DNA from: Flavobacterium cellulosilyticum
GTDB taxonomy: Bacteria > Bacteroidota > Bacteroidia > Flavobacteriales > Flavobacteriaceae
Assembly (NCBI RefSeq): GCF_004349355.1
Contig: NZ_SMFK01000001.1
Location: 620,001-684,000, forward strand
DNA: 64,000 nucleotides
Direction: 5' to 3'
Below, one piece after another: positions 26,318 to 36,388 of the stretch. The translations under genes were made by a program, and so were the position numbers. The notes below the pieces were generated by a model. It saw only the letters and a program-made list of their open reading frames with translations, did no database searches and had not been told where the DNA came from. Numbering within the stretch: position 1 is the stretch's first letter; each line of letters begins with the position of its first letter.

Positions 26318-29300
26318 CTAAAAAATTATTTTATTGGTTACTATTTTTCCATTTAATAAGCTCGTTTTTACAATAAAAGTTTGGTGATTTGGGACTAAAT
26401 TAGCTATCGACAATTCAAAATTATTTATATTGTTTTTTTGAAAAATCTGCTTTCCTAACAAGTCATAAATAGTGACTTTAATAATCGATTCAACAAAAGA
26501 GTAAATTTTTATTTGTTTGTTTTTACAGGAAACTAAAACTTTGTTTTCTGTAAAATTTAAATCAGAAGACCCTAAAGTTTTTTCAGGACTTTTATATTTT
26601 AAAATAAAACGATCGTTAAAAGTTCCAGTAACAGTACTAAATGTATAATTTCCATTTTTTAAGTCGAAAACAGTGTTTGTTAATTTGTCCTCAATAAATA
26701 CCGCTTGATTGATAAATGAGTCATCAACTTGACCAATGTTTATTGTAAAATTACCGTCTATTGTCGTTCTATATCCTAAAGGAACTTCATCATTTTCCTC
26801 AAAGGGTAATGATCGTCCTTGAATTACCAAATTTTTGTTTGTGTTTATAGAATAAAAATCTAAAAATTCATTGCCATCAAAACTTTCTCCATCAAAGCGC
26901 TCGTCATATTCATTGGTGGCATCTGTAATGTATCCAATTAATATTTGTTTGAACGCTCCTTGCGTATTAGTTAAGTTTAACCAAATACGCTTTTTTTCGA
27001 TTGTTTTAATGATTTTAGGATTTCTAGTTTTGAAAAATTGTCCATTTACTATTGAACCATCTAACAAAGTTGTTCCTCCTGCTAAACGCATCCTATTATT
27101 AAATACAATTGAACTACCAGAAAGAGTAGTTTTACTTGAACCAAAAAAGCCTTGTCCAACAGCTATTGAGCCGTTTGGAATAGTATTATTATTAATTCCT
27201 GTATTGCCACTTGGAGCTGCACTGGTATTGGAACCTAAATCTGGTAGAGAAGCACCAACACCACCTGTCGCATTATAAGTTGCATAATCATCATTAGAAT
27301 ATGCAATAACCCCACTGCCTGGATTTGATACATTGGTACCTATTTTTGTATTATGAGTCCAGAAATAAATTGTGCCATTCAAAACACCAGCATTGGCTGC
27401 TAAAAACAAATCTGCACTTATAGCCGATGGATAAGGATTACCCAAAAGATACGATTTATCTGAAATAATTGAAGTAATTAATAGATTCCCATTATTAGGT
27501 TCCCCAACAAAAGAAGCCTCGTAAATACCTAGAGGAGCTGGTATCGGTGGAGAAATTATTGGTTCAGGGCCGCGAACAATATAACCTATGCCATTTGTCA
27601 TAACTGTTGCTGCTGATTCTTGTTGCCAATTTTCTAAAATCGAATTAAAAGAATAATACTTGTCTGAAAGCGTTTTGTTTTGAGAAACCCCACCTAGAGT
27701 GTACCCTTTAACAGGAGAAGACCAATAGGTGTAATCCGTATTTCGAATGGAGGCATATCGCTTATAGATTATATTCCCTGTGTTTGCTCCAATAAAAGTA
27801 TTTTTTTGTACCAAACTTGAAGAATCTTCGAAGATTAATGAGCCTGGCGAAGTGACAGTTAGTTTTCCATCTAATATTAAATTGTTTCCAGAAGGGATCG
27901 TAACGATACCCGAAGTCACAGTACAAGAGCAAGCTAAAATATCAGCAGTCGAGGTATAATTAGCATTAAACTCTATATTTTCTGTACTAATTGGTGATGT
28001 ACTATTAGACCAAACCGAACCATTCCAAACATTATTTGCGCTTTTTAAAGTAACACTTCTAGTTGATGAAATACATCCTGATAAATTTTTAATAATTACA
28101 TTATAATTCCCAACTACCAATCCAGATTTAATATTACTTATCTGATAACTAAGTCCGTTATCGAAGCTGTATGTATCGCTTGACGTTTGAACAGTAACGG
28201 TTATTGTGCCAAAAGCTGAATTACATGTGGGCTGTATTACATTAACTGATGGAGTAAGTAACAATGGTTGAAAGGTAATCAATCGGGTTCGGGATGTACT
28301 ACTCACATTACAATCGGCACCTGATGAATGAAAAGTAACAAATACTCTATATTCTCCAGATTCTGAAGGCGTACCGTTTAATATTTTTAATGTTGCAGTA
28401 GTAGCTCCTGTAAAATGAACCCCATCGACAACATCATTCCACGACCCAAAAGCTACCGAGCTTTTCCATTTATATGAAACAACATATCCTGGAGATGGTG
28501 TCGAAGTAGAAACCGTATAAGTATAACCTGTGCCATAACATTGAGTAACTGTTGTACTTCCTGTTACTCCTGTAATTTCATTCACCAAAAGTGTTGCTGC
28601 CGTTGAGGTTACACTACAACCACTACTATTATTAACAATAACTTGATATAATGTCCCACTAGGTGACTGTGCACTTCCTACATTATCTACTTTAATCTCA
28701 CCTATTGATGGATAGGATATATTTCCTTCAACAGGAATTGTGATAAAATTCGAATCTAAAGGTTTTTTCCGTTGCCAAGTAAAAGTTAGCCCTGTTCCTG
28801 ATGCAACAGCTTTAAACTTTACAGATGCACCTTCGCAATCTAACTGGCTTATCGGTTGTGTAGTTATTGTTAGAGCTGATGCATTAACTGTCAAGATACC
28901 ATAATTTCCATTTTTTGTACATGTTGTTGGAGATCCAGCTGTAATTTTAGCCCTATATTTAAAATTATTCATTAAAATATCAACACCAATTATTGTAAGA
29001 TTGGATGTTGTTACTCCACTATAAATCAACCCATTTGTTAAATTCACCCAGCCAGAACCATTAGTATTAACCTGCCATTGATAGGTAGGAGTAGTACCAG
29101 AAGTTGAAACAGTAAAAACAACATTAGATCCAGAACAAACAGTAGCATTTGATATATTATTAACAATAAATGTACAGTCTCCTCCATATATCACTGTATT
29201 AACAATACCTATTAATTCTGCAGTTTCTCCTGAAGGAAAAGTACCTGGAATGACATTATTATTTATACTTGTCGGGGTAATATCTACAGTGGCATATGGA

Positions 29301-30043
29301 TCTAAAGCATAAATAATACCCGCTCCAGCTTGTCCAGAAATATCGAATTTACCTATTATGTCGCCACCCACAATCACATTACCATTGTTTTGTAATGATG
29401 AAGTAGATGGAGTAATTAAATTACCTCTTATTAATACATCACTTTTGTAAAAAATAGTTTCTCCATAATTAGTATAATTTCCATAAACTATCACTGTAGA
29501 TTTATCGCTTCCGGATCCCAATGAAAACATTCCTCCACTGTTTACTGTAAAATTACCTAAGACAGTTTCGCTTCCTACTTTGAAAACCAAACCACTATTT
29601 ACATTCAAAGTAGCGCCATTGTTTACAATTACACTTCTCATAACTGCACTTACATTTAATGTTACAGTAGTCCCATCAGAAATTAAAACATCATCCTTAG
29701 ATGTAGGAACAACTTGAGCCTTATATAAAATGTCAGTATTATTTGAATTAGCATTTGCAACTAATGTCAATGACGTATTACTCGCAATATTTGCAACGGT
29801 TCCAATCGTATTTCCTCCTGAAGTTATAAGTATGCTTCCAACCGCCAATTCTGTTAAAAAAGAAGTCCCAGCACCGCTAATATTTATAGTTGTGGTAGAT
29901 GTTGTAATTGTACCAGTCATTGAAACTGAAGCCCAAGTTAATGCTGAAGCCCAATTGCCTGAAGTGGTACTAGTGATAGTTGAACCAAAACTAACTGTTT
30001 CAAGGAAAAATAAAAAAAACGAAAGTTGTAATATTTTGTACAT
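26318..30043 (-). CDS. Large T9SS-exported surface protein with Ig-like repeats (paralog 3)
   Basis: This 1241-residue protein has a short signal peptide (~1-20) but no glycine-rich region. The N-terminal ~250 residues (GNWASALTWASVS, KDDVLISDGTTVTL, VNNGATLNVNSG) resemble the beta-helical start of many Bacteroidota surface proteins. Three Ig-like domains follow (SNATVCSGSNVVFTVSTSG, TTQPISQLDCEGASVKFKA, GTGYTYTVSTSTP). The module and type C-like sorting signal shared with paralogs 1 and 2 come last (TDYTYWSSPVKG, LGNPYPSAISADLF, FDGESFDGNE). It appears to have swapped its N-terminus relative to its neighbours. Adhesion is the likely role. Confidence 0.88.
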   Translation of the reverse strand: MYKILQLSFFLFFLETVSFGSTITSTTSGNWASALTWASVSMTGTITTSTTTINISGAGTSFLTELAVGSILITSGGNTIGTVANIASNTSLTLVANANSNNTDILYKAQVVPTSKDDVLISDGTTVTLNVSAVMRSVIVNNGATLNVNSGLVFKVGSETVLGNFTVNSGGMFSLGSGSDKSTVIVYGNYTNYGETIFYKSDVLIRGNLITPSTSSLQNNGNVIVGGDIIGKFDISGQAGAGIIYALDPYATVDITPTSINNNVIPGTFPSGETAELIGIVNTVIYGGDCTFIVNNISNATVCSGSNVVFTVSTSGTTPTYQWQVNTNGSGWVNLTNGLIYSGVTTSNLTIIGVDILMNNFKYRAKITAGSPTTCTKNGNYGILTVNASALTITTQPISQLDCEGASVKFKAVASGTGLTFTWQRKKPLDSNFITIPVEGNISYPSIGEIKVDNVGSAQSPSGTLYQVIVNNSSGCSVTSTAATLLVNEITGVTGSTTVTQCYGTGYTYTVSTSTPSPGYVVSYKWKSSVAFGSWNDVVDGVHFTGATTATLKILNGTPSESGEYRVFVTFHSSGADCNVSSTSRTRLITFQPLLLTPSVNVIQPTCNSAFGTITVTVQTSSDTYSFDNGLSYQISNIKSGLVVGNYNVIIKNLSGCISSTRSVTLKSANNVWNGSVWSNSTSPISTENIEFNANYTSTADILACSCTVTSGIVTIPSGNNLILDGKLTVTSPGSLIFEDSSSLVQKNTFIGANTGNIIYKRYASIRNTDYTYWSSPVKGYTLGGVSQNKTLSDKYYSFNSILENWQQESAATVMTNGIGYIVRGPEPIISPPIPAPLGIYEASFVGEPNNGNLLITSIISDKSYLLGNPYPSAISADLFLAANAGVLNGTIYFWTHNTKIGTNVSNPGSGVIAYSNDDYATYNATGGVGASLPDLGSNTSAAPSGNTGINNNTIPNGSIAVGQGFFGSSKTTLSGSSIVFNNRMRLAGGTTLLDGSIVNGQFFKTRNPKIIKTIEKKRIWLNLTNTQGAFKQILIGYITDATNEYDERFDGESFDGNEFLDFYSINTNKNLVIQGRSLPFEENDEVPLGYRTTIDGNFTINIGQVDDSFINQAVFIEDKLTNTVFDLKNGNYTFSTVTGTFNDRFILKYKSPEKTLGSSDLNFTENKVLVSCKNKQIKIYSFVESIIKVTIYDLLGKQIFQKNNINNFELSIANLVPNHQTFIVKTSLLNGKIVTNKIIF

Positions 30044-30289
30044 AAATTTATTTGTGCTAAATAATAAATTTTCCCTAAGTCATTTAATATCAATATAAAA
30101 AGGATTTAAAACAAAGAAATAACACATTATCAATAGCATAAAATAAAAACGATAATCTGCACAATAATCTGTTATACTACTTATTGTAAACCATTGTTGT
30201 TTAGGTATTTATAATAATAAATAAAAAACTTACATTTGTCTAAACAATGGCAATAGTGTTTTGTATTAAAATTATGATAATATTCATTT

Positions 30290-30772
30290 ATGAAAAAAGT
30301 TTCAACTTTTAAAGAAGCCCAAAAAAAGATAGAACATTTCTGTGCCTATCAAGAGCGTTGCCACGAAGAAGTGGTTTCAAAGTTAAGAAGTATGAATATG
30401 ACAACAGATGAGATAGATCAAATAATGGTTCATTTAATCACCGACAATTTTCTAAATGAAGAACGATTTGCCTGCAGTTTTGCTAGAGGAAAACATCGCA
30501 TCAAACATTGGGGGAAAATCAGGATTATAAATGAATTAAAGTTCAAAAAAATATCACAAACATTAATTACAATTGCACTCCAAGAAATCAAACCTGAGGA
30601 ATATGCAACTACATTTCATGCTCTGTCTGAAAGACATTGGGAAACTATTCGAGAAATCAATATTTTAAAAAAAAGGAAGAAATTTTGTGACTATCTGCTT
30701 CGGAAAGGTTTTGAAAGCAATTTGATTTTCGAAAAAGTGAAAGAATTGGAAGCTTCAATAAGTTCAAATTAA
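30290..30772 (+). CDS. recX: RecA regulator RecX
   Basis: This 160-residue, basic, all-helical protein has the RecX three-repeat layout, with AYQERCHEEVVSKLRSM as the first repeat, NFLNEERFACSFARGKHRIK in the second and FCDYLLRKGFESNLIFE at the end. RecX binds within the RecA filament groove and limits recombination activity. In many bacteria it follows recA directly; here it is ~24 kb away and on its own, typical of Bacteroidota. Confidence 0.9.
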   Translation: MKKVSTFKEAQKKIEHFCAYQERCHEEVVSKLRSMNMTTDEIDQIMVHLITDNFLNEERFACSFARGKHRIKHWGKIRIINELKFKKISQTLITIALQEIKPEEYATTFHALSERHWETIREINILKKRKKFCDYLLRKGFESNLIFEKVKELEASISSN

Positions 30773-31183
30773 TAGTATTAGAATTAGTTGTTAGCAATTA
30801 AACTTATTAAGATGCTATAAAAAATTCTCTGCATATTTATATTCAGTAAAAGTTTGACCATAAAGACTAGTTTGTAATTTTATTTGGAACATTAAGGTTT
30901 TTAACTAACTAAGGTTTAAAACACGCTTATTTCTAGCCTACTCAACATGTGATTTCCATTTCAAATTACCTGAATGCAAAAACTAATTGTCTTGAACTAA
31001 TTCCGAAAAAATTAGTACCTATTCATTTTGAAGTCGTTTTTATAAAAAGAAACTTTAACAATAGAAAATAATGATGTAAATAAAAGCTATAAACAGCAAT
31101 GAAGCCAGCAATATTTGCTGGCTTCATTGTTTTATTTACAAATCTAAATTCGATATAATCTGCATTCAAAAATCTGCGATCGA
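30773..31183. other. Gap between recX and atpG
   Basis: The 411 bases are AT-rich with no open frame of note. The only clear feature is the terminator at 31097-31129. A short direct repeat TAAGGTTT occurs near 30891 and 30911 without evident meaning. No tRNA or riboswitch fold was recognised. Confidence 0.5.
31097..31135. terminator. Strong hairpin at the end of the ATP synthase operon
   Basis: CAATGAAGCCAGCAA (31097-31111) pairs perfectly with TTGCTGGCTTCATTG (31115-31129). It lies between converging recX and atpG and can stop both. Confidence 0.85.
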
Positions 31184-32044
31184 CTATCCTTTCAAAGCTT
31201 CAGCTCCACCAACGATTTCTAAAATCTCGTTAGTAATCGCAGCTTGACGTGCTTTGTTGTATGTTAATTTCAATTGATCTCTCAATTCGGTTGCGTTGTC
31301 TGTTGCTTTGTGCATGGCAGTCATACGCGCTCCGTGTTCAGAAGCAAATGAATCTCTAATTCCTTTATATAATTGTGTTTTCAATGATTTTGGAATCAAA
31401 GTCAATACAATTTCTTCCTTAGAAGGTTCAAAGATATAATCTCCAGTTGAAGCTGGTTTATCTGTTTTAATCGCTGCTAACGGTAAAAACTGTTCTACTT
31501 GAACGATTTGTGTTGCCGCATTTTTAAATTGGTTGTAAACCAATTCAATTTTGTCATACTCACCAGTAACAAATTTTTGAGTCAATGTTTCCGCAATTAC
31601 AGTAACATTATCAAATGTTAAATGATCAAAAACCTGACTTTGATTGTCTACTACTGATAAAGTTTTCGTTAGAATATCGTTTCCTTTTTTACCAATGGCA
31701 AAAACGTCTACTTGTTTTCCTGTGTAATATTCAGCACGGTTTTTAACTTCTTTAATTACATTACTATTGAAAGCACCACACAATCCTCTGTTTGAAGTAA
31801 TAGCAACAACTAATACTTTTTTAACTTCGCGTTGTGTTGTGTATTCTCCACCAGCATCACCATCAAGAGTTGCTGAAAGATTTTGAAGTAATTCCGTTAG
31901 TTTTTCGGCATAAGGTCGCATTGCTGTAATGGCATCTTGTGCTTTTTTTAGCTTTGCAGCAGAAACCATTTTCATTGCCGATGTAATTTGCATCGTAGAT
32001 GAAACGGAAGTAATTCTATTACGGATTTCCTTTAAATTTGCCAT
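31184..32044 (-). CDS. atpG: ATP synthase F1 gamma subunit
   Basis: The 286-residue central-stalk subunit starts at the ATG at 32044 (MANLKEIRNRITSVSSTMQI); a longer open frame upstream to 32116 is encoded by repeat sequence in the atpA-atpG spacer and is rejected. The C-terminal signature (RMTAMHKATDNATELRDQL) is present, as is SNRGLCGAFN. The gamma shaft rotates inside the alpha/beta hexamer. It is the last gene of the local atp run, after an 85-base spacer from atpA. The beta and epsilon genes (atpD, atpC) are not here, as usual in Bacteroidota. Confidence 0.97.
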   Translation of the reverse strand: MANLKEIRNRITSVSSTMQITSAMKMVSAAKLKKAQDAITAMRPYAEKLTELLQNLSATLDGDAGGEYTTQREVKKVLVVAITSNRGLCGAFNSNVIKEVKNRAEYYTGKQVDVFAIGKKGNDILTKTLSVVDNQSQVFDHLTFDNVTVIAETLTQKFVTGEYDKIELVYNQFKNAATQIVQVEQFLPLAAIKTDKPASTGDYIFEPSKEEIVLTLIPKSLKTQLYKGIRDSFASEHGARMTAMHKATDNATELRDQLKLTYNKARQAAITNEILEIVGGAEALKG

Positions 32045-32129
32045 TGTAAATAGTTGTTGGTTGTTAGTTGTTGGTTGATAGTTAATTGGATAATTCCAAC
32101 AACCATCAACCAACAACCATCAACTAATA
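32045..32129. repeat. Palindromic TTGGTTG repeat between atpA and atpG
   Basis: Short units such as TTGTTGGTTGTTAGTTG on one side and CAACAACCATCAACC on the other form an imperfect inverted repeat filling the spacer (about 32050-32090 against 32093-32125). The transcript should fold into a stem between the two coding regions. I recall TTGGTTGTTGG-type intergenic repeats in other Flavobacteria. Confidence 0.7.
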
Positions 32130-33707
32130 TTAGTTATATTTCGCTGAAACTTCTTTTGCTGCTGCTTCTAACACATCTGTGATTTCGTCAGTCAGTTTAC
32201 CTGCTTTCAATGCATCAAGAGTTGCTCTGTTTTTGTTGTTTAAGTATTCTAAGTAATCTTTTTCGAATTCTTTTACTTTAGTAACAGGAACATTTCTCAA
32301 CAAGTTTTTAGAACCTGCATAGATAATGGCAGTTTGGTCTTCAACAGTATAAGGGTCATTAAGATTTTGTTTTAAAATCTCTACGTTTCTTTTTCCTTTT
32401 TCAATTACGTTCAAAGTTACAGCATCTAAATCAGAACCAAATTTAGCAAAAGCTTCTAATTCACGGTATTGCGCTTGATCTAATTTTAAAGTACCTGCTA
32501 CTTTCTTCATAGATTTAATTTGTGCATTACCTCCAACACGAGATACCGAAATACCTACGTTAATCGCTGGACGAACTCCTGAGTTAAACAAATCTCCATC
32601 CAAGAAAATCTGACCATCAGTAATCGAAATTACGTTTGTTGGGATGTATGCAGAAACGTCACCAGCTTGAGTTTCGATAATTGGTAAAGCAGTCAAAGAA
32701 CCACCACCTTTTACGATACCTTTTAATGAATCTGGTAAATCGTTCATGTTTTTAGCAATTCCATCATCAGCAATTACTTTACAAGCTCTTTCTAATAAAC
32801 GAGAGTGTAAGTAAAAAACGTCTCCAGGATATGCCTCACGTCCCGGTGGTCTTCTTAATAAAAGAGAAACCTCACGGTAAGCAACAGCTTGTTTAGATAA
32901 ATCATCATAAACAATTAAAGCTGGACGACCTGAATCTCTAAAATATTCTCCAATTGCAGCTCCGGCCATAGGCGCATAAACTTGCATCGGAGCTGGATCA
33001 GAAGCATTTGCAGCAACAATAACGGTATACGCCATTGCACCTTTTTCTTCTAACATTTTAGCAATTCCTGCTACAGTAGACGCTTTTTGTCCAATTGCAA
33101 CATAGATACAAAATACAGGTTTTCCTGCATCGTAAAATTCTTTTTGATTTAAGATAGTATCGATACAAACAGTTGATTTACCTGTTTGACGGTCACCAAT
33201 AACTAGTTCACGTTGTCCACGACCTACAGGAATCATTGCATCTACTGCTTTGATACCAGTTTGTAATGGCTCAGTAACTGGTTGACGGAAGATAACTCCA
33301 GGAGCTTTTCTTTCTAAAGGCATTTCGAATAATTCACCTGTAATTGGTCCTTTACCATCAATTGGAAAACCAAGAGTGTTTACTACACGACCTACAATTC
33401 CTTCTCCAGTTTTTAGAGAAGCAATACGTTGTGTTCTTTTTGCAGTTGAACCTTCTTTGATTCCTGTAGATGGTCCTAAAAGTACCACACCCACATTGTC
33501 TTCTTCTAAATTCAAAACGATACCTTCTAGTCCGTTATCAAATTCTACAAGTTCACCATATTGAACATTAGAAAGTCCGTAAACACGAGCAATTCCATCT
33601 CCAACTTGAAGTACAGAACCTACTTCTTCTAATGTAGCACCAGATTCAAAACCTTCTACTTGCTTTTTTAATATTGCTGAAATCTCAGCAGGTTTAATTT
33701 CCGCCAT
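32130..33707 (-). CDS. atpA: ATP synthase F1 alpha subunit
   Basis: The 525-residue subunit has the P-loop GDRQTGKST at residues 171-179, and the signature [14 protein letters not shown]. It forms the non-catalytic nucleotide sites alternating with beta. Length is normal and the start is 16 bases after atpH, consistent with cotranscription. Confidence 0.98.
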   Translation of the reverse strand: MAEIKPAEISAILKKQVEGFESGATLEEVGSVLQVGDGIARVYGLSNVQYGELVEFDNGLEGIVLNLEEDNVGVVLLGPSTGIKEGSTAKRTQRIASLKTGEGIVGRVVNTLGFPIDGKGPITGELFEMPLERKAPGVIFRQPVTEPLQTGIKAVDAMIPVGRGQRELVIGDRQTGKSTVCIDTILNQKEFYDAGKPVFCIYVAIGQKASTVAGIAKMLEEKGAMAYTVIVAANASDPAPMQVYAPMAGAAIGEYFRDSGRPALIVYDDLSKQAVAYREVSLLLRRPPGREAYPGDVFYLHSRLLERACKVIADDGIAKNMNDLPDSLKGIVKGGGSLTALPIIETQAGDVSAYIPTNVISITDGQIFLDGDLFNSGVRPAINVGISVSRVGGNAQIKSMKKVAGTLKLDQAQYRELEAFAKFGSDLDAVTLNVIEKGKRNVEILKQNLNDPYTVEDQTAIIYAGSKNLLRNVPVTKVKEFEKDYLEYLNNKNRATLDALKAGKLTDEITDVLEAAAKEVSAKYN

Positions 33708-33723
33708 AATTATGTATAAATAA

Positions 33724-34257
33724 CTAGTTACTTAATTCTCTCTTTAATACTTGTAATCTATTAGCAACAGAAGCATTGTATTGCTTGTCGCCTATTCTTA
33801 ATATAAACCCTCCAATAATAGCAGGATCTACTGTGTTTTCAATTGTAATTTTCTTGTTTGAAAATGTTGCTATTTTTGCTAAAACTTTAGCTTCTAACGC
33901 CGCATCCATAGGAATTGCTGTAGTAACTTTTGCTACTTCAACACCTTTCATAACATCAAACAATTTATTGTATTCTACTGCAATAGCACCCAAGATTTCA
34001 AATCTTTTGTTTTCCAGTACTAATTGAAATAGACTTTTAGTTATTGGATTTACAGAAGCAAAAACTTCAGAAACAACATTATTCTTTACATCCGTTTTTG
34101 TAAGCGGATTTTGTATAAAAGAACTTAATTCTGTATTTCCTTCTATTGTGTTTGCAATCAATGCCATATCAGCACTCACTTCAGAAGCCACTTTTTTGGA
34201 GACGGCTATTTCTAAAATAGCTTTTGCGTAACGAATTGCTGCTCTTGTACTTGACAT
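33724..34257 (-). CDS. atpH: ATP synthase F1 delta subunit
   Basis: This 177-residue OSCP/delta subunit links F1 to the peripheral stalk. It has the N-terminal helical domain ([17 protein letters not shown]) and the C-terminal [19 protein letters not shown] motif characteristic of the family. It follows atpF with one intervening base, so translation is likely coupled. Confidence 0.95.
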   Translation of the reverse strand: MSSTRAAIRYAKAILEIAVSKKVASEVSADMALIANTIEGNTELSSFIQNPLTKTDVKNNVVSEVFASVNPITKSLFQLVLENKRFEILGAIAVEYNKLFDVMKGVEVAKVTTAIPMDAALEAKVLAKIATFSNKKITIENTVDPAIIGGFILRIGDKQYNASVANRLQVLKRELSN

Positions 34258-34258
34258 A

Positions 34259-34759
34259 TTAGTTTAATTTAGCGTCCCCTAACATTTTTTCCACCAATTT
34301 CACTTGAGCTTCTTTGTTAGACAATTCGTCTTTTAATAATTTTTCGGCAATTTCAAGTGACAAAGTAGAAACCTGAAGTTTCAATTCTGCCATAGCTGCA
34401 TTTTTTTCACTTTCGATAGCAGCTTTAGCTTGTTCGATCATTTTTAGACCTTGAGCTTGCGCTTCATTTTTTGCGTCAGCAACCATTTTATCTTTCATTT
34501 CACGAGCATCTTTTAATAAAGAATCACGTTCCATTCTTGCTTCTTGCAAAATACGTTGATTATCGTTTTGAAGGTTTTGCATTTCTTTTCTAGCATTGTC
34601 AGCAGAAAGTAACGCATTTTTTATTCCTTCTTCTCTTTCGTTAACGGCATCAAGAATTGGTTTCCAAGCAAATTTTTTCAATAAGAAAATCAATCCTACA
34701 AAAATTATTGTTTGCCAGATAAACAATCCAAACGAAAAATCATTTATTAACTTTTCCAT
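34259..34759 (-). CDS. atpF: ATP synthase Fo subunit b
   Basis: The 166 residues consist of one N-terminal membrane helix (FGLFIWQTIIFVGLIFLL) and a long charged coiled coil (ERDSLLKDAREMKDKMVADA) that forms the peripheral stalk. It lies between atpE and atpH in the standard order. Confidence 0.95.
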   Translation of the reverse strand: MEKLINDFSFGLFIWQTIIFVGLIFLLKKFAWKPILDAVNEREEGIKNALLSADNARKEMQNLQNDNQRILQEARMERDSLLKDAREMKDKMVADAKNEAQAQGLKMIEQAKAAIESEKNAAMAELKLQVSTLSLEIAEKLLKDELSNKEAQVKLVEKMLGDAKLN

Positions 34760-34843
34760 AGTATATTTTTAATTGTATTCTTTATAATTTAATTTTAGAA
34801 ACAAAAGCTGCAACCAACCGTTACAGCTTTTTGTTTTGAAGAA

Positions 34844-35035
34844 TTATACAGCAAATAAAGCTGCAAATCCAATACCTTCAATAAGCGCAGCTGCAATAAG
34901 CATAGCTGTTTGAATTTTTCCAGTAGCTTCTGGTTGACGAGCGATTGCATCCATTGCAGAACCACCGATTCTACCAATACCAATACCTGCTCCAATAACT
35001 ACTAATCCTGCTCCAACGATTTTAGGAATTTCCAT
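34844..35035 (-). CDS. atpE: ATP synthase Fo subunit c
   Basis: This 63-residue proteolipid has two membrane helices joined by the ARQPE loop. The ion-binding acid is Glu53 in ALIEGIGFAAL. The residues after it lack the Ser/Thr pair typical of sodium-binding rings, so proton coupling is inferred. An overlapping frame on the same strand is a shadow. Confidence 0.95.
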   Translation of the reverse strand: MEIPKIVGAGLVVIGAGIGIGRIGGSAMDAIARQPEATGKIQTAMLIAAALIEGIGFAALFAV

Positions 35036-35137
35036 AAAAATATGTATTAAAAATTAAACATTCAATTTGATTGTAGATTTGTGATTTTAGAGTTTAGATT
35101 CGTGAAAATCTGAAGTCTGAAATCTAAAATCTAAATT

Positions 35138-36271
35138 TTAGTGCGCTTCTTCATGATGATGCTCTTCTACTGCTGAACCGAAGTACAAAGCAGAAAGCAT
35201 CGTGAAAATATACGCTTGCAACAAGGCAACTAATATTTCGATAATTGAAATAGCGAATGACAACATAAATGACAAGCTACTTCCTAACCAACTTTTGAAA
35301 ATAAATATCAATCCAATTAAACTCATCAAAACCACGTGTCCTGCAAAAATATTTGCGTACAAACGTATCATTAATGCGAATGGCTTAATAAATACTCCCA
35401 ATAATTCTATAGGTGCCAGAATAATTTTCATTGGAGTTGGTACACCTGGCATCCAGAATATGTGTCCCCAATAATTTTTATTTGCTGTAAAAGTTGTGAT
35501 TACAAATGTAATTACTGCTAATCCAAAAGTAATAGCAATATTACCCGTTACGTTGATTCCTAGCGGAGTCAATCCGAAGATATTCAAGAACCAAACAAAG
35601 AAAAAGATGGTCAATAAATAACTCATGTATTTTTTATAGTGTTTTTCGCCAATGTTTGGAATTGCAATTTCGTCACGAATGTAAATTACAATTGGTTCAA
35701 AAAGTCTACCTACACCTGAGGAGATTCCACCGTTTTTTGCATACGATTTTGCTAAACCTGCAAACAATAAAAACATTAACAAAGCCACAACCATAATAGT
35801 CAAAACTCCTTTAGTTATAGATAAATCTATTGGTTGAAAGTTTATTGGATGACCGTGCGCTTCTGTTAAAGTCCCAGCAGCATCTGTTTTATATATTTTT
35901 TCGTGGTGTATTACGTAATAGTTCCCATTAGACTCGGCAACAGCTTCTCCGTGTTCGAATTTAGAAGAAGAAAAAAATTGAACCCCATTATCCCAAAGAA
36001 TGATTGGTAATGGAAAACCAATATGTTCACCTTCATATTCTAAAAGAGAAAATTCGTGACCATCAAGAACGTGGTGACCAATAACTTCTTTAATTTGTTC
36101 CTTAATCTCTGATGACTCGTCTGATGATTCAGCCGAAGCTTCGTGTGCAACAGCAGTTGTTTCAGTTTGTGAAGTAGTGTTTTCCGAAGGGTTATTTGCA
36201 AAACCTAATATTGGAAGACAGGCTATTAAAATCGCTATTATAAATTGAAGTGGTTTGTTTGAAATCACCAT
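35138..36271 (-). CDS. atpB: ATP synthase Fo subunit a
   Basis: At 377 residues this subunit is longer than most because of a ~150-residue extracytoplasmic N-terminal extension after a signal-like helix (SNKPLQFIIAILIACLPILGFA). The extension includes HHVLDGHEFSLLEYEGEHI and is typical of Bacteroidota. The essential arginine is in ALMIRLYANIFAGH. The C-terminal HHHEEAH tail is charged. A TACCTTTG box (minus strand, 36313-36320) about 40 bases upstream suggests a promoter within the gene run. Confidence 0.95.
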   Translation of the reverse strand: MVISNKPLQFIIAILIACLPILGFANNPSENTTSQTETTAVAHEASAESSDESSEIKEQIKEVIGHHVLDGHEFSLLEYEGEHIGFPLPIILWDNGVQFFSSSKFEHGEAVAESNGNYYVIHHEKIYKTDAAGTLTEAHGHPINFQPIDLSITKGVLTIMVVALLMFLLFAGLAKSYAKNGGISSGVGRLFEPIVIYIRDEIAIPNIGEKHYKKYMSYLLTIFFFVWFLNIFGLTPLGINVTGNIAITFGLAVITFVITTFTANKNYWGHIFWMPGVPTPMKIILAPIELLGVFIKPFALMIRLYANIFAGHVVLMSLIGLIFIFKSWLGSSLSFMLSFAISIIEILVALLQAYIFTMLSALYFGSAVEEHHHEEAH

Positions 36272-36312
36272 AACTGTTAATTATCTTAATTTTTAGTTTC
36301 TGAAATTGGGTG

Positions 36313-36320
36313 CAAAGGTA
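36313..36320 (-). promoter_or_regulatory. Putative internal promoter box (TACCTTTG) before atpB
   Basis: A match to TAnnTTTG in the 117-base gap upstream of atpB, giving a leader of about 40 bases. It would allow the Fo/F1 genes to be expressed apart from sprE-bactofilin. No clear TTG partner is visible. Confidence 0.45.
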
Positions 36321-36388
36321 CATTTTAAATTAATATGCTAAAAGCATTAAATAAAAAAATTTGATAGAATTGTCATTTTGAAGCATAA

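Noticed and set aside
26871..27278. 135-codon plus-strand open frame
   Set aside because: Shadow of the third surface-protein gene.
29730..30098. 122-codon plus-strand open frame overlapping the start of the third surface-protein gene
   Set aside because: Valine-rich mirror of Thr/Ser-rich coding on the other strand; no independent support.
32045..32116. 24-residue N-terminal extension of AtpG
   Set aside because: Encoded by the spacer repeat; all AtpG proteins I know start near MANLKEIRNRI at 32044.
35060..35137. TTTAGATT/AATCTAAA repeats between atpE and atpB
   Set aside because: AT-rich and imperfect; common low-information intergenic sequence in such genomes, with no clear terminator.
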